From assembly GCA_018267385.1 (NCBI GenBank), contig JAFDYN010000025.1, positions 1 through 64,000 of the forward strand: a DNA stretch of 64,000 bases, written 5' to 3'. Position numbers and translations under genes: made by a program. Position 1 is the first letter of the stretch. Every line of letters starts with the position of its first letter. Shown piece after piece: positions 17,977 to 25,831 of this stretch. This DNA comes from Bacteroidota bacterium. Its GTDB lineage: Bacteria; Bacteroidota; Bacteroidia; Chitinophagales; LD1. A model generated the notes under the pieces. The model was given only the letters and a program-made list of their open reading frames with translations, made no database searches and was not told the DNA's origin.

Positions 17977-18681
17977 CTAGATATCACCCAGCACCGGGCG
18001 CAGCAGCACCTCTTCTACTACCGTTGTCTTAGACAGATGATAGATATCCCACACTGTCTGCGCGATATCTTCGGCCTTCATAAATCGCGACTCCTCGATA
18101 CCCGCACCTGACCAGGAATCAGTAAAGGTAGCGCCGGGAAGCAATGAGGTTACTTTCACAGCGTGCGGTTTGAGTTCTTCGCGCAGTGCTTTAGACAAAC
18201 CAAGGAGAGCAAACTTTGAGATACTATAAGAGCCCCCATTGGGATAGGCATTGATAGATGCTACGGAGCACATATTAAAGATGTGCGCGCGGCCATAGCT
18301 GATCATGCCCTGTACAAAATGCCGGGTCATATGATATGCACTATAGAGATTGGTATCGATCAGTTTCTCCAGTGTGCCCTCTTCCTCATTGATCACCTGG
18401 CCGGGCAGGAATACACCCGCATTATTGACCAGGATGTGCACGTGGTCCCACGTAGCCTTGATATCGGCAGCAAAAGCTGCTATCTGAGCCTTGTCAGACA
18501 TATCACAGGTGCGGAATACATGCGGCTGATCGGGTGCGAGGGCTGCGACTTCCGCTTCCAGTGCTTTAATATCTTTCTCACCTCTGGCGCAGGCTGCTAC
18601 AGCATAGCCATTTTTAGCAAAATGCAGGGCTATAGCTCTGCCTATTCCTTTGGATGCGCCGGTGATGATGATGTTTTTCAA
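17977..18681 (-). CDS. Short-chain dehydrogenase/reductase
   Basis: 234 residues starting at TTG 18681; the Rossmann strand KNIIITGASKGIG begins at residue 2, so no later start is possible and no ATG lies upstream. Seen: TGASKGIG (7-14), NNAG (86-89), catalytic Tyr152 and Lys156 in YSISK, and Ser in NMCSVAS. Catalyses NAD(P)-dependent oxidation or reduction of an unknown alcohol/carbonyl substrate. Seven bases upstream of the start lies a 7-base-period repeat array, an unusual position that occupies the ribosome-binding region. Confidence 0.9.
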   Translation of the reverse strand: MKNIIITGASKGIGRAIALHFAKNGYAVAACARGEKDIKALEAEVAALAPDQPHVFRTCDMSDKAQIAAFAADIKATWDHVHILVNNAGVFLPGQVINEEEGTLEKLIDTNLYSAYHMTRHFVQGMISYGRAHIFNMCSVASINAYPNGGSYSISKFALLGLSKALREELKPHAVKVTSLLPGATFTDSWSGAGIEESRFMKAEDIAQTVWDIYHLSKTTVVEEVLLRPVLGDI

Positions 18682-18688
18682 TGCTCAG

Positions 18689-18716
18689 TATTTAGTAGTT
18701 AGTATTAAGTATTTAG
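18689..18716 (-). repeat. Degenerate heptamer array before the SDR start
   Basis: Four 7-base units on the plus strand, beginning TATTTAG / TAGTTAG and ending TATTAAG / TATTTAG, sharing the pattern TAnTwAG. The array ends 7 bases from the SDR start codon, so it fills the leader. A sister array precedes the HAD phosphatase gene at the same distance. Confidence 0.7.
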
Positions 18717-18738
18717 ATACAATGCAAAACGCACCTAA

Positions 18739-19755
18739 CTAAATGAGATTCACCTCGGGGTTGATCTCTACGCCAAATTTCTCCAGTACCGACTGGCGGA
18801 TATCCATAGCGAGCTGATAGATCTCGTGACCTGTCGCGCCGCCGTAGTTCACCAGTACGAGTGCTTGCCTGGCATGCGAGCCTGTATTGCCTACACGTTT
18901 ACCCTTCCAGCCACATTGCTCAATGAGCCAGCCTGCTGGCAGCTTTACGTCACCTGAGGCTTGAGGATAGTTGGGCATCAGCGGGTACTGCGCGATCAGC
19001 TCACTGCATTTTTCAAAAGAGACGGTAGGGTTCTTAAAAAAGCTACCGGCATTGCCCAGCACAGCGGGGTCGGGCAGTTTAGAAGAACGGATCTTGATCA
19101 CAGCCTCACTCACAGCCTTGATATTGAGATCAAAGACCTTCATCTCGTCCAATGTGGCTTTGATATCGCCATAGCTGATGTTGAAGCGAGGCTCTTTATT
19201 GAGTCGGAAATGTACTGCTGTAATAATGAACTGATCTTTAAGTTTGTTCTTAAAGACACTCTCCCTGTATCCAAACTCGCAGTCCGCAGCAGTGAAAGAG
19301 ATCACCTCGCCGGTGTCAATATGTATAGCTTCTACACGGGTGCAGACATCTTTCATCTCTACACCGTATGCGCCGATATTCTGCATAGGTGCAGCACCTG
19401 TCTGGCCGGGTATCAGGGCCATATTCTCCACGCCGGCATACCCATGATCCACACAGTATATCACAAACTGATGCCAGACCACTCCGGCCTCTACACGCAG
19501 GTAATAATGATGCATATCCTCGCGCTCCAGCGTGATACCGGGTATAGAGACCTTGACTACCAGGCCGTCAAAATCTTTTGTCAGCAGCAGATTGCTCCCA
19601 CCACCCAGGATCAGCTTTTTGCTCTCGCGGAATACATTGGTGTTTTGCAACTCCAGTATATCATCTACTGAGGTCACCTCAGCGAAATGACGTGCGCGCG
19701 CAGGGATATGGAAAGTAGTGAGGTCTTTCAGCTCTATATCAGAGAGTATCTGCAT
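18739..19755 (-). CDS. murB: UDP-N-acetylmuramate dehydrogenase
   Basis: Reduces UDP-GlcNAc-enolpyruvate to UDP-MurNAc in peptidoglycan synthesis, using FAD and NADPH. 338 residues, type I MurB. Seen: ILGGGSNLLLT (FAD), VENMALIPGQTGAAPMQNIGAYG, the catalytic Arg in FGYRESVFKN, the proton-donor Ser in NAGSFFKNP, and the substrate-binding EQCGWKG..GSHARQALVLVN. Lies 33 bp upstream of nothing in its own direction except the SDR; probably transcribed together with the HAD gene behind it. Confidence 0.96.
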   Translation of the reverse strand: MQILSDIELKDLTTFHIPARARHFAEVTSVDDILELQNTNVFRESKKLILGGGSNLLLTKDFDGLVVKVSIPGITLEREDMHHYYLRVEAGVVWHQFVIYCVDHGYAGVENMALIPGQTGAAPMQNIGAYGVEMKDVCTRVEAIHIDTGEVISFTAADCEFGYRESVFKNKLKDQFIITAVHFRLNKEPRFNISYGDIKATLDEMKVFDLNIKAVSEAVIKIRSSKLPDPAVLGNAGSFFKNPTVSFEKCSELIAQYPLMPNYPQASGDVKLPAGWLIEQCGWKGKRVGNTGSHARQALVLVNYGGATGHEIYQLAMDIRQSVLEKFGVEINPEVNLI

Positions 19756-19788
19756 GGCAGCAAAGTAAGGTATTTTTTTGACCAGCCA

Positions 19789-20436
19789 CTAGGCGTGCAA
19801 CACAGAGGATAGCTCTGTGAGCGAACGCAGCCTCCAGTCAGCTATGGCAAACTTAGGATTGTCAAAATTCTCAGGTGCGGGTATAGCTACGCATTGCATA
19901 CGGGCGGCTTTGGCAGCTATGACACCCATGAGGGAATCTTCCAGTACAAGGCAGTCCAACGGATGGACTTTCAACTCAGCAGCAGCTTTGATAAATACGG
20001 CAGGGTGCGGCTTGCCATACTCCTCGTGCTCAGCAGAGATCACCGCCTCAAATATGCTCTCCCCATTCAGTCTCTTTACACAGGCTTTGATGAGGCGCAT
20101 GGCAGAGGATGACGCCAGGGCTATTTTATAGCCTTTCTGCTGAAAAAGCTCGAGTGACTCCATGACGCCGGGCATGAGTTGCGCCTCATGGGTGATAGCG
20201 TGCTCCATCTCATCGAGTATCTCCTCGTGCACCTCCACTATGCTCTTGCTCTCCCACGGATACTTCTCAAACCAATACTCCAGCACATGATCAAAACGCA
20301 GTCCTGTGGTACTGGCACATTGCTCCTCTGTGAGCCGGAGGCCCACGGTACCCAGCACTTTGATCATAGACTGGCGCCAGTATGGCTCTGAATCTATCAG
20401 CAGCCCATCCATATCGTATATGACAGCCTTTGGCAT
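19789..20436 (-). CDS. hxpB: HAD-superfamily phosphatase, HxpB/beta-phosphoglucomutase-like
   Basis: 215 residues. Motif I DMDGLLIDSEP holds the nucleophile Asp8 and acid/base Asp10. Motif II is ALASSSA, motif III GKPHPAVF, motif IV LEDSLMGVIAAKAARM. A helical C1 cap lies between residues 18 and 85. The phrase DMDGLLIDSEPYW and overall length are close to E. coli HxpB (YniC), a hexitol/2-deoxyglucose-6-phosphatase; beta-phosphoglucomutase is the main alternative. Heptamer repeats fill its leader. Confidence 0.82.
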   Translation of the reverse strand: MPKAVIYDMDGLLIDSEPYWRQSMIKVLGTVGLRLTEEQCASTTGLRFDHVLEYWFEKYPWESKSIVEVHEEILDEMEHAITHEAQLMPGVMESLELFQQKGYKIALASSSAMRLIKACVKRLNGESIFEAVISAEHEEYGKPHPAVFIKAAAELKVHPLDCLVLEDSLMGVIAAKAARMQCVAIPAPENFDNPKFAIADWRLRSLTELSSVLHA

Positions 20437-20443
20437 AAATCAG

Positions 20444-20471
20444 TATTAAGTATTTTGTAGTAAGTAATAAG
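20444..20471 (-). repeat. Degenerate heptamer array before the HAD phosphatase start
   Basis: Four 7-base units on the plus strand, starting TATTAAG / TATTTTG and continuing TAGTAAG / TAATAAG; a possible fifth reads ACTTTAG. Seven bases separate it from the ATG, the same spacing as the array upstream of the SDR gene, and the unit family is the same. Confidence 0.65.
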
Positions 20472-20505
20472 ACTTTAGCATAGTGTAAAGGAATTCGCAT
20501 CCATT

Positions 20506-20519
20506 TAACTACTAACTAC
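20506..20519 (+). repeat. Two-unit heptamer repeat upstream of the saccharopine dehydrogenase-like gene
   Basis: TAACTAC occurs twice in perfect tandem. Its reverse complement GTAGTTA belongs to the same family as the TAGTTAG units of the two nearby arrays. It lies 20 bases before the TAAATTTG box. Confidence 0.5.
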
Positions 20520-20539
20520 CAGACCCTACAAAAGAATGA

Positions 20540-20547
20540 TAAATTTG
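20540..20547 (+). promoter_or_regulatory. Candidate -7 box for the saccharopine dehydrogenase-like gene
   Basis: TAAATTTG matches the TAnnTTTG consensus exactly and ends 16 bases before the ATG. There is no clear TTG at -33. Expected leader is only about 10 bases. Confidence 0.4.
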
Positions 20548-20563
20548 CGGTCCACTAGTGATT

Positions 20564-21835
20564 ATGAAGAAAATACTGATACTCGGCGCGGGCAAATCCT
20601 CCATCTACCTCATAGACTACCTCGTAGAGCACGCTACCACGGAGCAGTGGGAGATCACAGTTGGCGACCTGACCACTGAGCTCGCCCTGCTCAAGACAAA
20701 AGGCTGCCCATCTACGACTGCTATTGCATTTGATATAAAAGATGAAGCTGGTCGCCATGCTACTATCAGCGCACATGACATAGTGATATCCATGCTGCCG
20801 GCTATGCTCCACACGACGATAGCCGAGGACTGCCTGCTGTTAGGCAAAAACCTTGTGACTCCGTCCTACATCTCCCCCGCCATGAAGGCTATGGACGAAG
20901 CAGTGCGCGCGAAGGGCCTGATCTTTATGAATGAGATGGGACTCGATCCGGGCATAGACCATATGAGCGCTATGCAGATCATAGATGAGCTGCAGGCCTG
21001 TGGTAAAAAGATCACCTCTTTCCGCTCACACTGTGGCGGACTGTTGGCACCGGAGAGCGATACCAATGCCTGGCACTATAAGTTCTCATGGAATCCGCGC
21101 AATGTGATACTGGCGGGACAGGGAGACGGCGGTATCAAGTGGAAAGAAGATGGCGAAGTATGTGAGATACACTATCCGCAGCTTTTTAGTAGCACCTCTC
21201 CTATCGACCTCGGTCCTGATGGCGCATATGACAGCTACCCCAACCGCGACTCCCTGAAATACATCTCAGAATACCATCTGGATGAGGTAGACACGATGTA
21301 CCGTGGCACCCTGCGTGTCCCCCCCTACTGTGAGGCGTGGGACTGCCTAGTGCAGCTAGGCTATACCGCTCCCACCGGCAAAACTACCTTCGTACCCAAG
21401 GCTGAAGCCATATCCCAGCTGGAGCTGGAAGACCGCCCGGAGATACAATATATGCTGGAGGAGATCGGCCTCTTTGATGCCGCAAATTTCCCTGCTGATA
21501 AATGTCCGGCAGAAAACCTACAGAAGCTACTAGAGAATAAGTGGAAAATGGAGCCTGCTGATAAAGACCTCGTAGTAATGGTACATGAGATAGACTATCT
21601 GGACGGAGGTAGCAAACATCACATCCAGTCCTCACTCTACCTCACTGGTAAAGATGGCGAACATACGGCTATGGCGCTGACAGTGGGGCTGCCACTGGCC
21701 ATTGTGACTAAACTTATTTTGAAAGATCAGATATCTATGCGTGGTGTACTGATGCCGAAGCATAAAGAAATATATGAGCCAGTGATGCAAGAGTTAGAGG
21801 CTTTAGGAGTAAAATTTAAAGAAGTCGTAACTTAG
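20564..21835 (+). CDS. Saccharopine dehydrogenase family protein (LYS9-like)
   Basis: 423 residues from ATG 20564; an in-frame GTG six bases earlier is less likely. The N-terminal Rossmann strand KKILILGAGKSS is followed by the catalytic-domain phrase NEMGLDPGIDHMSAMQIIDE (about residues 125-144), diagnostic of saccharopine reductases. C-terminal half has SFRSHCGGL..PESDTNAWHYKFSWNPRNV, also family-typical. These enzymes interconvert saccharopine, lysine and aminoadipate semialdehyde, suggesting lysine catabolism; the exact reaction is inferred. Confidence 0.88.
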   Translation: MKKILILGAGKSSIYLIDYLVEHATTEQWEITVGDLTTELALLKTKGCPSTTAIAFDIKDEAGRHATISAHDIVISMLPAMLHTTIAEDCLLLGKNLVTPSYISPAMKAMDEAVRAKGLIFMNEMGLDPGIDHMSAMQIIDELQACGKKITSFRSHCGGLLAPESDTNAWHYKFSWNPRNVILAGQGDGGIKWKEDGEVCEIHYPQLFSSTSPIDLGPDGAYDSYPNRDSLKYISEYHLDEVDTMYRGTLRVPPYCEAWDCLVQLGYTAPTGKTTFVPKAEAISQLELEDRPEIQYMLEEIGLFDAANFPADKCPAENLQKLLENKWKMEPADKDLVVMVHEIDYLDGGSKHHIQSSLYLTGKDGEHTAMALTVGLPLAIVTKLILKDQISMRGVLMPKHKEIYEPVMQELEALGVKFKEVVT

Positions 21836-21853
21836 TATCCTAGACTGCCGCCA

Positions 21854-22321
21854 ATGAAAACGATCTTACCTATCATCACCCTAGCTGTTATTTTATTTTC
21901 ATGCTGTACGAAGAAGTTTTGTACGGGTGAATACTATAAAGATATAAGAATTGCCTTTCAGGGGTACTCCGGCACCGAGCTGGAGCAAATCACGATCACA
22001 GAGTATGACAAAGCGTCGGGGCAGGCCATCGGGCCAGCCCGTGTTAGCCATATAGGTGTTCAATCCGGGTCTCCACTTTTGCTGGGAAACGCGTACACGT
22101 ATGGCCGCGACTCTTTCTATCTTGATCAGCGATATTTTATCATTTCCCGCCCGAATGGCTCTGACACGATCAAGGACATCAGCTACCAGACCGTGCATCA
22201 TACTATCAATTGCAACAACTGTTTTGGTCAGCGCGATATGATCACAGACATTAGCAACTTCTCCTATACATGCCGTGGTCGCGTCTACCACGAGAGCGAC
22301 ACGCTTTTATTCGTCAAATAA
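21854..22321 (+). CDS. Lipoprotein of unknown function
   Basis: 155 residues. Signal peptide [17 protein letters not shown] puts the lipidated Cys at 17, with Cys18 next to it. The mature part is beta-rich and contains a CNNC pair near residue 118, which could be a disulfide or a metal site. I do not recognise a family. It starts 18 bp after the saccharopine dehydrogenase-like gene and could be carried on the same message. Confidence 0.7.
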   Translation: MKTILPIITLAVILFSCCTKKFCTGEYYKDIRIAFQGYSGTELEQITITEYDKASGQAIGPARVSHIGVQSGSPLLLGNAYTYGRDSFYLDQRYFIISRPNGSDTIKDISYQTVHHTINCNNCFGQRDMITDISNFSYTCRGRVYHESDTLLFVK

Positions 22322-22392
22322 GGGCGGAAACGAGCTCTCAATCACGACTGCATTTATTTGGAAATAATCTTGGCAAACACTACGTTTACAAG

Positions 22393-23934
22393 ATGCAAAA
22401 GCAACTGGATACTCTAAATTATAAGACGGCACAGGCCCTCCTCGGTGGTGGTGCAGATCGTATCGCCTCACAGCATAAGAAAGGCAAACTCACCGCCCGC
22501 GAGCGCGTAGACCTGCTGGTAGACGAGGGCTCCTTTGAGGAGATCGGCATGTTTGTAGAGCATCGGTCAAAAGACTTTGGACTGGAAAAAGAGATCTATC
22601 CGGGAGATGGTGTCATCACCGGCTATGGCACTATCAATGGCCGTGCGGTGTATGTTTTTTCACAGGATTTCACGGTGTTTGGCGGGTCGCTGTCTGAGAC
22701 ACATGCAGAGAAGATCGTGAAACTGATGGACCTGGCTATGAAAAACGGCATCCCTCTGATAGGGCTCAATGACTCCGGTGGCGCGCGTATACAGGAAGGT
22801 GTAGTATCTCTGGGTGGCTATGCCGATATCTTCTATCGCAATGTGATGGCCTCCGGTGTGATCCCACAGATATCGGCTATCATGGGGCCATGCGCAGGTG
22901 GTGCAGTATATTCCCCTGCTATGACAGACTTCATTATGATGGTGGAGAATAGCTCCTATATGTTTGTGACCGGTCCTAACGTGGTGAAGACTGTGACACA
23001 TGAAGATGTGACCAGCGAAGAACTGGGTGGCGCTATGACGCATGCTACTAAGTCAGGAGTGACACACTTCGCCTACGCCAATGAGGTAGAATGTATCAAT
23101 GGCATCAAAAAGCTGCTCAGCTATATCCCGCAGAACTGCGAGGAGACAGCTCCCTTTGCGGACTATGATGGCAGCAATGAGTGGCGCGAGAAACTCAATA
23201 CAGTGATACCGGCCAATCCATCCCAGCCATACGATATGCGCGACGTGATCCAGGAGCTGGTAGATAATGAGTCTTTCTATGAGGTGCACAAGGACTTTGC
23301 AGAGAATATCGTGGTTGGCTTTGCCCGCCTGGCGGGACGTAGCATAGGTATCGTGGCAAATCAGCCTGCCGTACTGGCCGGCGTACTGGATATCAACTCC
23401 TCTACCAAAGGCGCTCGCTTTGTACGTTTCTGCGATTGCTTTAATATACCACTGCTCACACTGGTAGACGTACCGGGCTTCCTGCCGGGTACAGATCAGG
23501 AGTGGCATGGCATCATCACCAATGGGGCTAAACTGCTATATGCGTTTAGCGAAGCTACGGTACCAAAGATCACTGTGATCACCCGCAAGGCATACGGCGG
23601 CGCCTATGATGTGATGAACTCCAAGCATATCGGCGCCGATATGAACTATGCCTGGCCTAATGCCGAGATAGCTGTGATGGGTGCAAAGGGTGCCGCTGAG
23701 ATCATCTTCAAGCGTGAGATCAGCTCAGCAGCCGATCCTGCCCAGAAGCTGGACGAAATGGTCAACCAGTATACTGAGAACTTTGCCAATCCATACAGGG
23801 CCGCTGCACGTGGTTTTGTGGATGAAGTGATAGAACCAGCCGCCACCCGTCAGAAGCTGATCCGGGCATTTAAGGTTTGCGAAACCAAAGCTGTAAAACT
23901 GCCAAAGAAGAAACACGGAAATATTCCTTTGTAA
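22393..23934 (+). CDS. pccB: Acyl-CoA carboxylase carboxyltransferase (beta) subunit, propionyl-CoA type
   Basis: 513 residues from ATG 22393 ([14 protein letters not shown]); an earlier in-frame start would lie inside the upstream lipoprotein gene. Both crotonase-fold halves are present: [12 protein letters not shown] with [16 protein letters not shown] in the first, and [13 protein letters not shown] with [16 protein letters not shown] in the second. Length and these motifs fit PccB/methylmalonyl-CoA carboxyltransferase, which moves carboxyl from biotin to propionyl-CoA. The biotin carboxylase and biotin-carrier partners are not in this window. Confidence 0.93.
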   Translation: MQKQLDTLNYKTAQALLGGGADRIASQHKKGKLTARERVDLLVDEGSFEEIGMFVEHRSKDFGLEKEIYPGDGVITGYGTINGRAVYVFSQDFTVFGGSLSETHAEKIVKLMDLAMKNGIPLIGLNDSGGARIQEGVVSLGGYADIFYRNVMASGVIPQISAIMGPCAGGAVYSPAMTDFIMMVENSSYMFVTGPNVVKTVTHEDVTSEELGGAMTHATKSGVTHFAYANEVECINGIKKLLSYIPQNCEETAPFADYDGSNEWREKLNTVIPANPSQPYDMRDVIQELVDNESFYEVHKDFAENIVVGFARLAGRSIGIVANQPAVLAGVLDINSSTKGARFVRFCDCFNIPLLTLVDVPGFLPGTDQEWHGIITNGAKLLYAFSEATVPKITVITRKAYGGAYDVMNSKHIGADMNYAWPNAEIAVMGAKGAAEIIFKREISSAADPAQKLDEMVNQYTENFANPYRAAARGFVDEVIEPAATRQKLIRAFKVCETKAVKLPKKKHGNIPL

Positions 23935-24027
23935 AAATTTAATTTGGAAATCTGACGATCAGGTTCTATTTTCACAAAACATCCGACAAAAGTCCGTGAA
24001 GAATTTTATCCATACATGTATCTGTTG

Positions 24028-24058
24028 TTGTTCTGCCGAGCAGCAGATAGATCATTTG
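24028..24058 (+). promoter_or_regulatory. Candidate promoter of the cysteine-synthesis operon
   Basis: TTG (24028-24030), a 20-base spacer, then ATCATTTG (24051-24058), which keeps the TTTG half of TAnnTTTG at the right distance. It would start transcription near 24066 and leave a leader of roughly 80 bases that contains the terminator hairpin just before cysM. Two consensus bases are missing, so this is tentative. Confidence 0.3.
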
Positions 24059-24098
24059 TGGACATGACCCTGCTAGCCTAATCTAATTTCATCATAGA

Positions 24099-24125
24099 AA
24101 GCTCCACCTCCGTGGGGCTTTTTTT
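24099..24125 (+). terminator. Intrinsic terminator between pccB and the cysM-like gene
   Basis: Nine-base-pair stem AAGCTCCAC/GTGGGGCTT (one G-T pair), 4-base loop, then seven T's. It lies 164 bases after pccB and only 19 bases before the cysM start codon. It may end pccB transcription, or act as an attenuator if the operon promoter lies upstream of it. Confidence 0.8.
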
Positions 24126-24144
24126 ATGCCTATAACTCAGAAAA

Positions 24145-25080
24145 ATGATAGAAACGACCATAAAACCAAGTGCCAAACTAAGGCGAAAGCTGGACCAGCT
24201 GAGCGGCCAGATAGGCAATACGCCGCTGCTGGATCTCTCAGGGCTCAGCCTCAATAAGGATGTGACCATCCACGCCAAGGCCGAGTGGCAGCAGCTATCC
24301 GGCAGTATCAAGGCACGTGCAGCCTTCAATATCATAAAACTGGCCGTAGATGCAGGACAGCTGCACGAGGGTAAGGCCCTGCTCGATGCTACGAGCGGCA
24401 ACACTGGTATAGCCTATGCTACGATCGGTGCCCGCCTCGGACTGAAGGTCAGCCTCTGCCTGCCTGAAAATGCCTCCAAAGAGCGCAAAGCGATACTCGA
24501 ATCTCTCGGTGCAGAGATCATCTATACGTCAAGATTTGGCGGTACTGATGAGGCGCAGGAGGTAGCCAGCTACCTGGCGCAACAGTTTCCGGACAAATAC
24601 TACTATGCCGATCAGTATAAGAACGCGGCAAACTGGAAAGCACATTACCACAATACTGCCAGCGAGATCCTGCGTCAGGCTCCCGGCATCACACACTTTG
24701 TCTCAGGCCTGGGCACTACGGGAACTTTCACCGGTACGGGCCGCCGTCTCCGCGAGGCGCGACCGGATATCCGCCTCATCGCTTTTCAGCCGGACTTTGC
24801 ACTGCACGGTCTGGAGGGCTGGAAGCACCTGGAGACTGCAGTGGTGCCGGAGATCTACGATGCACAACTAGCTCATGCCATACATGAAGTATCTACTGAT
24901 GGAGCGCATGAGATCCTAAGCAGAGTGGCCCGTGAGTATGGCATCCTGCTCAGCCCATCCGCTGCCGCCAATCTGTCCGGCGCAGTAGCGCTGTCAGCGC
25001 AAATAAGCAATGGCTCGGTAGTGACAGTACTACCAGACAATGCTGATAAATATTCTGAAATCATCAAACAAATACTATGA
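24145..25080 (+). CDS. cysM: Cysteine synthase, CysM-like (thiocarboxylate-dependent type)
   Basis: 311 residues, beta-family PLP fold. The PLP lysine is Lys56 in SGSIKARAAF; the substrate loop TSGNTGIAYA (83-92) and phosphate-binding SGLGTTGTFTGTGR follow, and LLSPSAAANLSGA lies near the C-terminus. VPEIYD parallels the VPELYD segment of mycobacterial CysM, which takes sulfur from the CysO thiocarboxylate and uses O-phosphoserine. Whether this protein uses O-phosphoserine or O-acetylserine is not settled by sequence. First gene of the operon; overlaps the JAMM gene by 4 bp, and the next genes encode the carrier and its activator. Role in carrier-dependent cysteine synthesis is inferred from family plus context. 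Confidence 0.85.
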   Translation: MIETTIKPSAKLRRKLDQLSGQIGNTPLLDLSGLSLNKDVTIHAKAEWQQLSGSIKARAAFNIIKLAVDAGQLHEGKALLDATSGNTGIAYATIGARLGLKVSLCLPENASKERKAILESLGAEIIYTSRFGGTDEAQEVASYLAQQFPDKYYYADQYKNAANWKAHYHNTASEILRQAPGITHFVSGLGTTGTFTGTGRRLREARPDIRLIAFQPDFALHGLEGWKHLETAVVPEIYDAQLAHAIHEVSTDGAHEILSRVAREYGILLSPSAAANLSGAVALSAQISNGSVVTVLPDNADKYSEIIKQIL

Positions 25081-25508
25081 GCCTGCACATCACAAACGAC
25101 GCCAGAGAGCGTATCATACAAGATGCCCTTCAGACCTTCCCAGATGAGTGTTGTGGCTTCCTGTACGGTACTGAGACCGGCGATGAGAGGCTGATACTAG
25201 AGGTGCAGGCGGTAGGCAACTCCAAAGATGGCGACAAGCGCAGGCGCTTTGAAATCAAGGCGCTAGACTACCTGCGCGCAGAGCGCTACGCAGAGGCCAA
25301 TAACCTGCAGCTATTGGGTGTATACCATTCGCATCCGGATCATCCATCTGTACCCTCAGAGCATGACAGGGTTGCCGCACAGCCATACTTCTCCTATGTC
25401 ATTGTCTCTATCCTGGCCGGCAAATACAATACACTGCAGTCCTGGAGACTAAATGAAGACTCGCAATTCGAACAAGAAACAATCGTCCGATCACAATTTT
25501 CAAACTAA
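25077..25508 (+). CDS. JAMM/MPN metalloprotease, Mec-like
   Basis: 143 residues, one JAB1/MPN domain. The full zinc/catalytic set is present: Glu24 in FPDECCGF, then His84, His86, Ser94 and Asp97 in YHSHPDHPSVPSEHD (the JAMM motif). In mycobacteria Mec releases cysteine from the CysO-cysteine adduct; in Wolinella and Pseudomonas related JAMM proteases remove extra C-terminal residues from the carrier. The neighbouring carrier here has two residues after Gly-Gly, so both jobs are possible. Translationally coupled to cysM by an ATGA overlap. Confidence 0.92.
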   Translation: MSLHITNDARERIIQDALQTFPDECCGFLYGTETGDERLILEVQAVGNSKDGDKRRRFEIKALDYLRAERYAEANNLQLLGVYHSHPDHPSVPSEHDRVAAQPYFSYVIVSILAGKYNTLQSWRLNEDSQFEQETIVRSQFSN

Positions 25509-25524
25509 AACATAAAACAACATC

Positions 25525-25803
25525 ATGGCTACTGTGATTATTCCCACTCCCCTCAGAAAATTTACCGGACAGAAAACGAAGCTGGAAGTAGAAGGTTCCA
25601 GCGTGAAAGAGGCGATAGAAGACCTCGCGTTGAATTTCCCTGACCTGAAAAAACACCTGATAGACGACAATGGGCGTCTGCGGACCTTTGTCAACATATT
25701 CGTAGGAGATGACGATATCCGCGACCTGCAAAACGAATCCACCACTCTCAAAGATGGCAGCGTGATCAGCATCATACCTGCCATAGCCGGAGGCAGCCAT
25801 TGA
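25525..25803 (+). CDS. cysO: MoaD/ThiS-family sulfur-carrier protein, CysO-like
   Basis: 92 residues, the normal size of a ubiquitin-fold sulfur carrier. Opens MATVIIPTPLRKFTG, as CysO-type carriers do, and ends IIPAIAGG-SH: the Gly-Gly at 89-90 would be adenylated and thiocarboxylated, but Ser91-His92 follow it. The neighbouring JAMM protease is the obvious candidate to trim them. Role as sulfur donor for cysteine synthesis, and not for molybdopterin, is inferred from its neighbours: there is no moaE or thiG in the window. Starts 16 bp after the JAMM gene. Confidence 0.9.
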   Translation: MATVIIPTPLRKFTGQKTKLEVEGSSVKEAIEDLALNFPDLKKHLIDDNGRLRTFVNIFVGDDDIRDLQNESTTLKDGSVISIIPAIAGGSH

Positions 25804-25831
25804 CCATTCACCCTAAAAACCATAAAATAAC

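Noticed and set aside
18961..19671. 236-codon plus-strand frame
   Set aside because: Antisense to murB, which has all catalytic motifs.
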